The position numbers and the translations under genes are program-made. Below are positions 18,609-24,915 of a stretch of DNA of 24,915 bases, piece by piece. Source of the stretch: Ophiosphaerella korrae (taxonomy: Eukaryota > Ascomycota > Dothideomycetes > Pleosporales > Phaeosphaeriaceae); NCBI GenBank assembly GCA_028456385.1, contig JALNQF010000528.1, positions 1 through 24,915 of the forward strand, in the 5' to 3' direction. Within the stretch, counting starts at the first letter, position 1, and each line of letters opens with the position of its first letter. Under the pieces are notes generated by a model. That model had not been told where the DNA came from. It did not search any database and saw only the letters and a list, made by a program, of their open reading frames with translations.

Positions 18609-20070
18609 CCCTCTATTATTAGAAAATACTTTCCTATATAACCTATTTATATAAGGGACTAACAGCCTATAATAAGAGGTAAACTTAGCCTAAATAGTCT
18701 TTATTAAATCTCTCTTGTTAGAGATTAGGCCTTTCTTAAGCTCTACTAGTTTGCTACTACTCTTGTAATTCTAATACTTAAACTTAGTTAGGCTAATATC
18801 TTTCCCTAGCCTATTATAATAAATGTATATCTAGAATAGCACCTAGAAAAGGGTTTTAAGGGCGTGCATAAATAAGTACTATTTGTTATCTAAGAGTACT
18901 CTTATACTACCTAGATAATTAAACTCCTATAGCTATATTAAATAGGATAAAGCCTAAAGTTAGTAAATTTAGCTAGATCTAGTTTGTTAGGTGCTAGAAT
19001 TTAAGGACGTAGTCTTAATAAATTAAGTATATACCTAGCGAGAGGTTCTAATTATTAAGAAGAGATCTTTTAACAAAAAATATTTTTTAATCTCTTAGAA
19101 AAACTTAATTATAGTAGTAAATGTATAAAAAATATATTAAAAGAAACTAATTTATAAGTAGTTTTTAAGCCCTATAAAAAGCTACGCGGCTAGCTTAAGC
19201 TATATAAGCTGTCCTGCCTCTAGTAGCTATTATCCTTAGAGACTAGAGATCTATATTTAGGATATAGTCTAGTAAGATTATTCTTAAACTACTTTAAAAT
19301 ATAAAGTATATAAAATAGATATCCTATAGAGTAAGTAAAGTTCTTCTCTAAGTACTATAGATATATACTATATAGTAAGAATATATATTTTTTATTTAAC
19401 GTATTGCCTATTTTATATATATCGTATATAGTACTAAAATACTCTAAAGTACTATAAACTTAGGAGTAGTCTTCTTTCTTATAAGTAAACCTATTTATAA
19501 CTAATAATAGTAGCTTTATTTTACTACTAATTATAGCCTTAATAATATTATTAATTATAGTTTAAGTTAGTGTAGTTATGTAACGCTTAAGAAGATATTA
19601 TTAATAGTAGGTCTAAAAATATTAGTAAGTAAATTATTACTAAAACAAGAGTACTATCTATAAAGACCTATATATTTACAAAAAGGAAAGAAGTATACTA
19701 TATAATAAGGTAATAGTTTATCTTTATATCTAGAGTATAGAAATATTATTAGAGTCCTAGGATATAGTGTAGATAAGTTTATACTTATCTATCTTCTTTT
19801 AGGCCTTGCGGTTAAAGGTATTATTAATATATCTAAGTCTACGTCTAAGGAGATATATTAAGTATTACTTATATTAATTTTTTTTTATAGAATAATAAAA
19901 AAGTGTAGATAAAAAAATAAGAATAATGTTTATTTTTGTAGTACAAATTAAGGCTTTAGGTTAGGGTTTACCTATAGACTTTTAATAGTACTTATATATA
20001 ATATAACGCTACTATCTTATATAATTACTTATCTATTTAAGATTTATTAACTAAATCTTATACTAACGTC
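18609..20070. other. Unassigned RIP-degraded stretch
   Basis: Protein-like readings exist on both strands (plus 19090-19450, minus 19020-18650), but no motif decides and I assign no gene. A short inverted repeat AAGAGAT/ATCTCTT (19059-19096) encloses an AAAAAATATTTTTT core. T- and A-runs lie at 19878-19930. No RNA gene was recognised. Confidence 0.35.
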
Positions 20071-20129
20071 TATCTCTAGAGCTAAGAAAACCCCCTACAC
20101 TAGTAAATTAGTAGAGTACTTTAACTTTA
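20071..20129 (+). repeat. Dispersed repeat, copy A
   Basis: A 59-bp core (CTAGAGCTAAGAAAACCCCCTACACTAG to TACTTTAACTTTA) matches 23073-23133 at roughly 80% by eye. Similarity may extend weakly for another 170 bp (shared ATAAATTATA near 20232 and 23220). Confidence 0.65.
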
Positions 20130-20365
20130 AAGAGATATTAGTCTACGTATATATAAGATTTCTAAGTTAGATAGTCTTTATAGGCTATATATTAGGGACT
20201 CTTAGAAAAACTTCTATCTATTATTCTACGATAAATTATAATTACGTAGATACTATCGCGCTTAGTATATAAAGTAGTAAATCTAACTATAGAATAGAGA
20301 ACCTTTATTTTAGTAGTACTACAAGGTATATATTATATATAACACGAACTAAGATATCTTCTTTA
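20072..20365 (+). pseudogene. Decayed unknown ORF in the dispersed repeat
   Basis: A plus frame reads about 98 codons with only two TAG/TAA, far fewer than typical here. It begins AKKTPYTSKLVEYFNF (about 20078-20126) and continues VFIGYILGTLRKTSIYYST and ENLYFSSTTRYILYI. The other repeat copy has the parallel reading ARKTPYTRKQVRYFNF at about 23082-23130, which supports this frame. I do not recognise the family. Confidence 0.4.
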
Positions 20366-21429
20366 ACCTAAAGAGCTTTACCTTTAAGTAAGTAAGTTAT
20401 ACTAGCCTTTTAGTTACTATAGCGTAGCGAGTAATATTAGCGCTATTAACGTAGCTTAGGTTTAAGATAGCTATATATATAACAGATACTATGTATTAGA
20501 TAGTATCTAAGTCTTACTATATTAGTGCGAGCTACTTAGACTTAAGAGCCTAAGGTTGCTACCTAGGGCCGTGCCTAGACTAGACAAGATGTAGCTACAG
20601 CTTAGTAGAAACCTTAAAGGAGAGTAAGTTATAGATAGCTTTCTATAAGGCTTTAGAACTAGCCTTAGTTTATTATTGTTTTTACGTCTACGCTAGCTTC
20701 TTAGCAGCTTAATTAGATATTCTAGAGAGCAATATTATAAGAAGTTAACTATAATTAAATAAAGAAGTTTAAAAGTAAAGTAATAACTTATATATATTTA
20801 CTAGCGCGTAGGGAGGTAAATTATAGATACTTACTACGACGTAGTAGTACGCTTAGTGCCTAGTAGTAGCTACGTGTAAATAGAAGGGGGTATTAACCCT
20901 TACTAGCTAGCTATACTAAATAGCGTAAGGCAACTACTATAGTATTACCTAGCTAGCTAACTTATACCTTATACTAATTACTTTACGCTAATTACTTTAA
21001 CGTAAAGTTTAGGCCTTAAAGCCCTAAGTACTACTAAGCTTATATCTTTAGGTACCTACCTACTCTACTATATTTGCATCTTCTTGTAGCTTAGAAAGGG
21101 TAATAGCTATGCCCCTCCTAGAACTCTAGCTTAGCCTAGCTATACTAGCTAGGCTTAAGTTTAAGTCCTACTTATACTAAGCTCTATCTATTATTAGCGC
21201 GCCCTTTTACTCTACTACCTATTATATCTACTTTACTACTAATCGCCTAGGGGCTTATTCTAATAAGAGCGCTACCTTATATAGTAAGATAGATTCTAAA
21301 GCAACTATAGGTCTTTAGCTAGTACCTTTATAAGGTACTATAGTATATTCTACTAAGTAAGGTAGTAATAATCTTAACGTAAATAGCTATATATAGTAAT
21401 AGTTGTTCTAGATAGTATATCTCTAATTT
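20366..21429. other. Unassigned RIP-degraded stretch
   Basis: At 20460-20830 the plus strand gives a long reading with few stops (for example LVETLKESKLQIAFYKALEL near 20610), but the minus strand does as well, so I leave it unassigned. The 20830-21180 part is richer in GC and in GTA/TAC words, with short inverted motifs (TTACTTTACGCTAATTACTTTAACGTAAAG near 20980-21009). It could be a decayed LTR or other non-coding end, but I found no partner copy. Confidence 0.35.
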
Positions 21430-21880
21430 CTAGGTGTATTTAGTATATATTATAGTATAATAGATTAACACTAGTAAGTATAAAATAGGATATAAATTAA
21501 GATCTTATAAGGGCTATATAGAAAACCTATAAAAGAGGGCGTTAAGCTTATATAGAGTATAGGTTGTTTAATAGGTAAGCCTAGATCTAGGATCTTTATA
21601 TACGTACCTATTAATCTCTTAAAGTATACGCTTGTTAATATTGTTATAAGTAGTATACTAAATATAGTAGATATAAATAGCTATACGTAGTAAAGTGTTT
21701 AAACTTTATTTAAAAGTACTACTATTATACTAAAAGTAGGTCTATATATAGGCTTATTTTACAATAAATTGCTATAAAGGCTTTATTATTACAATTCTAG
21801 AACTAAGCAATTAAGTTATACTACTAAAGTAATTACCTATTTAGTATTTCTAACTTAAACGATTTTCTAAAGAAAGCTAG
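21430..21880 (+). pseudogene. Decayed unknown ORF
   Basis: One plus frame can be followed for about 150 codons. Within 21530-21850 it has only a handful of RIP-type stops and reads KPIKEGVKLIQSIGCLIGKP, then FIYVPINLLKYTLVNIVISS and VGLYIGLFYNKLLQRLYYY. The composition is protein-like, but no family motif is visible. The boundaries are guesses. Confidence 0.25.
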
Positions 21881-23072
21881 TTTACTAGGTTTAAGCCTTA
21901 GAGAGTATACTACCTCTAGATTTAGGGGCTTGCGTAAGTAATATAGGGCGTATAATAGTATCTAATACTATATAGAGGAAGTAATATATACTAGATCTTA
22001 GATTTAAAAGTAAATATATACCTAAAAAGCTCTACTTAATCTTATAGTTAAGGTATAAGAGTAATAAGTATATACTAGAAGTAGTATACCTTAACTTCTA
22101 TATTTCCTACTTAAAGAATATTCTTACTCTATACTATAGGCTTCTTGCTTAGTCTCTATAAAACTACTATTAATTAACTTAAGTACTAGAAAGGCGTTTA
22201 AAAAGCTATAAATACTTTAGTAGTTTATATTATAGTCTATAAGTATAAGAGCGAAATTTACTAAAGATATACTAGAGAGTTTCTACGTTATAGTAGTATT
22301 ATAGTTAATAATAAAGATAGCACTTTTAGGATTTTTTATATAACTAGTACGCCTAGTATTAGTCTTATATTCTATTATATAGAAAGTTAAGGAGATCCTA
22401 GACAAGAGACTATAAGGCTGCTCTTAATAGACTTTATAGTATAGATTCTAAAAGATAGGTATTTAGAGTTAGAACTACTTTTAAAGGGAGTTAAAATTAA
22501 AGTAAGTAAGACTTAGAATTGCTAGGATTAGGTTAGGGGGGGATTAGATATAATAGTAGGCGTAGGCCTACTAAGTAAAGTAGATTAGGATATAGTAGTT
22601 TAGAAGTAGATAGTAGTAGTTGCAAAGCCTTTTATAACAGAGACCCTAAATATATAGGCGCTAAAAGATAATTAGTAATTATAAAGGGTATATAAAGAGA
22701 TAGGTAGTAGGGCTTAGCGCCTAAGCTATAGAATTGTATTAAATATTTATTACTTAAATAGAAGTTTGTATATATTTTATAAAGGCTAGATAACTATAGA
22801 TATAATAGCTCTAAAAACGCTCTATAAGTATCTTACTTATTAGAACTTACTTAAATCTATACTCTATAATACAACGCTTGCTAGCCTTATACTAAGATTG
22901 CTTTATATCTTAAGATCCTATACAAGACTATATACTATTATAATTATAAGCTAGCTACTCCTTATAAGGCTTATAGTTAGCTACTTCTCTTAAATACTCT
23001 ACTCTATTAGAGGCTTAAGCCTTTAAGAGAGATTACCTACAAGCTTAATATTAACGTTAATTAATATAATAT
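21881..23072. other. Unassigned RIP-degraded stretch
   Basis: Both strands have readings with RIP-type stops, and neither yields a recognisable family. A G-run (GGTTAGGGGGGGATTAG, 22532-22548) is the most G-rich spot in the region. No repeat partner, RNA gene or inverted repeat was found. Confidence 0.35.
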
Positions 23073-23133
23073 CTATCCTAGAGGCTAGGAAAACCCCCTA
23101 TACTAGAAAATAAGTAAGGTACTTTAACTTTAA
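23073..23133 (+). repeat. Dispersed repeat, copy B
   Basis: This is the counterpart of 20071-20129 (CTAGAGGCTAGGAAAACCCCCTATACTAG to TACTTTAACTTTA), in the same orientation about 3 kb away. It keeps the plus-frame reading ARKTPYTRKQVRYFNF, so the repeat probably derives from a coding element. Confidence 0.65.
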
Positions 23134-23689
23134 TTAAGTATTACTCGTTGTACACGTAGAATATTTCTATAGCCTTTGTAGATATTGTTCCTAGACTACT
23201 TGTATATACCTATATCCTATCTCTTACTATAAATTATAGTTATACGGCTGCTAATACGCCTAATACGCGATAGCCTTACTTAATACTTAAATAGTACTCT
23301 TTTAATTAAGTAATAGTATAAGGCCCCTATAGCTACTAATATGCTTAGAGATATCCTATTTAACTCTAAGAGCCTTAACCCTAAGTAGTTAAGTTACTCT
23401 AACCTTGTAGCTGCTATAGCGTAGAAGATTATATAACCTCGCTATTTCTAGTTAGTACTTCTATCTAACGCTATTACTACTTTTAACACGCTTTCGATAA
23501 TTATATATTACTAACGTAATTATTTACTATAATATATATTTTTTATCTAGTAAGCTCTACCTTTAACTATAAACCTTAAGGCTATACTAACTTTAGTTAC
23601 TAATTATTACCTTACAAGATAAAGTTTAAGTAGGTTATTAAAAGTATATAAATAATATTCCCCTAATATATTAGCGCTACTAGAGCCCT
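23134..23689. other. Unassigned RIP-degraded stretch
   Basis: This follows dispersed repeat copy B. The weak extension of that repeat fades by about 23300. The rest has no supported feature. Confidence 0.35.
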
Positions 23690-23985
23690 CTAAGGTAATA
23701 GTATTAGCTCTACCTATAGTAGTAACTATTATATATAGTTCTTCTTTACTATCTTTTTATCTATTAAATTAGACACTAATAGGCCTTAGTCTTACGTACT
23801 AGCTTTGCTTTTAACTTTACCTTTAATATTACTATCTACTTCTTGTGTAGATACTTTACACTTATAACTACGCTTTACTTTACCTTTCTTAGTAGTAGCT
23901 TAATCCTTTACTACGCGTTCTATACAAACTCTTTGTAGGTCCTCTTATTCTATTACTTTTACTTTCTCTAGAACTAGTAACTATA
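23690..23985 (-). pseudogene. Second decayed pogo-like transposase C-terminal tail
   Basis: The minus strand reads LVLEKVKVIEQEDLQRVCIE at 23975-23916, followed by ATTKKGKVKRSYKCK (23895-23851) and a Lys/Ser-rich tail. It parallels the relic at 13640-14140 (VVLGKVKVISYKGL, then ATTNKVKGKRKRSY), so the two loci are paralogous. The motif resembles the basic C-terminal tail of fungal pogo/Fot1-type transposases. The DDE domain would lie above 23985 on the minus strand, but I cannot recognise it there. Confidence 0.42.
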
Positions 23986-24915
23986 TTAAACGCCTTACTT
24001 TTACTTTATTATTAATATTATATAAGAGTTAGTTATAGTCTTAAAGAAGGCTTTGTTTAGTAAAAGATATTTTAGTAGTACTTATAAGCTTTTATATATG
24101 CCTCTATAGACGTTATCTACTTACTTTATTAGATATAGCTATATAGGTATCTTATCTAATTAAGTTAGTTAGCTACGTTAAGCCCTTTACTATTATAGGT
24201 GTTATAGGTGTTAGTAGAGCCTTGATTAGAGAAGATGTTACTACTATATTAGCTATAGATACCTCTTGTAAAAAACAATTAATAGTAAGAAATATATATA
24301 TATTTTTTTTATTGTAAAGTACAATCTAAGAGAGATTATCTTAAGAAATAATAAATCTTTAACAAGAAAAGTAATACTATAAAGTAGAGAAACCAAGTAT
24401 TAAGAAAGTAAATATTTTCTTATATAGTAGGTTTTCCTTTATATAGGGAGAGGATGTTATACTTATAAAAGCCTTTACTAAGAAAGGATATTATTATTGT
24501 ATAGCTATAGAAAAGCCTCTTCTTACCTAAAAGTATATTAATAATTAAATATTCTAGGCTAAGCTTACTGTATAATAGACTTAAGAGGCGTAGAGGAGAG
24601 TAATTTAGTCTAATAAGGCCTTATTTAAGGTAGAGAGAAGGAAGGTATACGTTATACGTAGGCCTAAAGAGAAGTTTCTCTTAGCCTATTGCGTCCTAAA
24701 GTTTAAAGACTACTTAGGTATCTATATCTAGGCTTGTATAAGTGTTAGATATAACGCTACTAGCTGTAACTAGATAGCGTAGAACTAATATATTACTAAA
24801 ATCCTAAAACTTACTAAGCCTTAACGTAAGGCAAGTATATAGACTAGAGTTAACGCTAGTTTAACTTAATAGAAGAATTAATTAGTTTAGATAACTTAAT
24901 ATAATTAATTAATTT
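23986..24915. other. Unassigned RIP-degraded stretch to the window end
   Basis: It may include the rest of the pogo-like element on the minus strand. A plus-strand reading at 24470-24840 looks protein-like but has no motif. A TA-run followed by T8 lies at 24293-24310. No RNA gene or clear repeat is seen. Confidence 0.35.

Larger units (their letters stand above)
1..24915. other. RIP-saturated AT-rich block
   Basis: The whole window is dominated by TpA, with few CpA and TpG dinucleotides and TAG/TAA in every frame on both strands. This is the expected product of repeat-induced point mutation, which changes CpA to TpA on either strand of duplicated fungal DNA. CpG words persist (for example 11845-11864 and 10605-10612), which argues against simple deamination of methylated CpG. 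Where two copies of a sequence can be compared inside the window (the MITE arms and the duplicated zinc-finger units), many differences are CA versus TA or TG versus TA. The block is probably silenced heterochromatin. The base-composition statement is by eye and was not computed. Confidence 0.9.

Noticed and set aside
20460..20830. Plus-strand ORF relic
   Set aside because: Plus and minus readings are equally free of stops and neither shows a known motif, so no strand can be chosen.
20830..21010. LTR of a retrotransposon
   Set aside because: The composition shift looked LTR-like, but I found no second copy, no TG...CA ends (which RIP would erase) and no primer-binding site.
1..24915. CRISPR array, bacterial operons or phage genes
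   Set aside because: No regularly spaced repeats with unique spacers and no ribosome-binding-site-led ORFs. Fungal-type introns, RIP and the gene families point to an ascomycete nucleus.

Overview
The window looks like an AT-rich, gene-dead block of a filamentous ascomycete (Pezizomycotina) genome that has been saturated by repeat-induced point mutation (RIP). TpA dominates everywhere, CpA and TpG are scarce, and TAG/TAA stops fill all six frames. CpG-bearing words such as GCGCGTACGCGC survive, so this is CpA-directed mutation rather than loss of methylated CpG. No intact protein-coding gene is present. I read the decayed genes by allowing in-frame TAG/TAA to stand for CAG, CAA or TGG, and Tyr codons to stand for His or Cys. 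On that basis several families are recognisable.

Layout. About 570-2290 (minus) is a ferric reductase/NADPH oxidase-family metalloreductase relic, open in one frame from its membrane segments to its NADPH domain. About 3045-4250 (plus) is an unrecognised coiled-coil ORF with an inserted Asn-rich minisatellite. An unrecognised ORF lies at 5200-5720 (plus), and an unrecognised Lys/Glu-rich ORF at 6000-7330 (minus). About 8340-10031 (plus) is a BCS1-type AAA ATPase relic that still holds a recognisable 55-bp intron. A 270-bp inverted repeat follows (10480-10749 and 10841-11110), then a tRNA-like segment. A mitotic (B-type) cyclin relic lies at 12535-13176 (plus), next to a 142-bp MITE with 49-bp terminal inverted repeats and TA target duplications. 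A pogo-like transposase C-terminus lies at 13640-14140 (minus). A tandem direct duplication (14577-16265 and 16924-18608) holds two copies of a decayed C2H2 zinc-finger gene, separated by a spacer with a hairpin, a second tRNA-like segment and a 12-bp minisatellite. The last 6 kb has a dispersed repeat pair (about 20071 and 23073), two unrecognised ORF relics and a second pogo-like C-terminal tail (23690-23985, minus).

The main point is that at least four families that normally serve the host (ferric reductase, BCS1 ATPase, mitotic cyclin, C2H2 factor) lie dead and close together among transposon debris. RIP acts on duplicated DNA, so these were probably extra copies: either segmental duplications or cargo of a large mobile element, later inactivated. 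The genes do not form a pathway. What they share is how they were destroyed.
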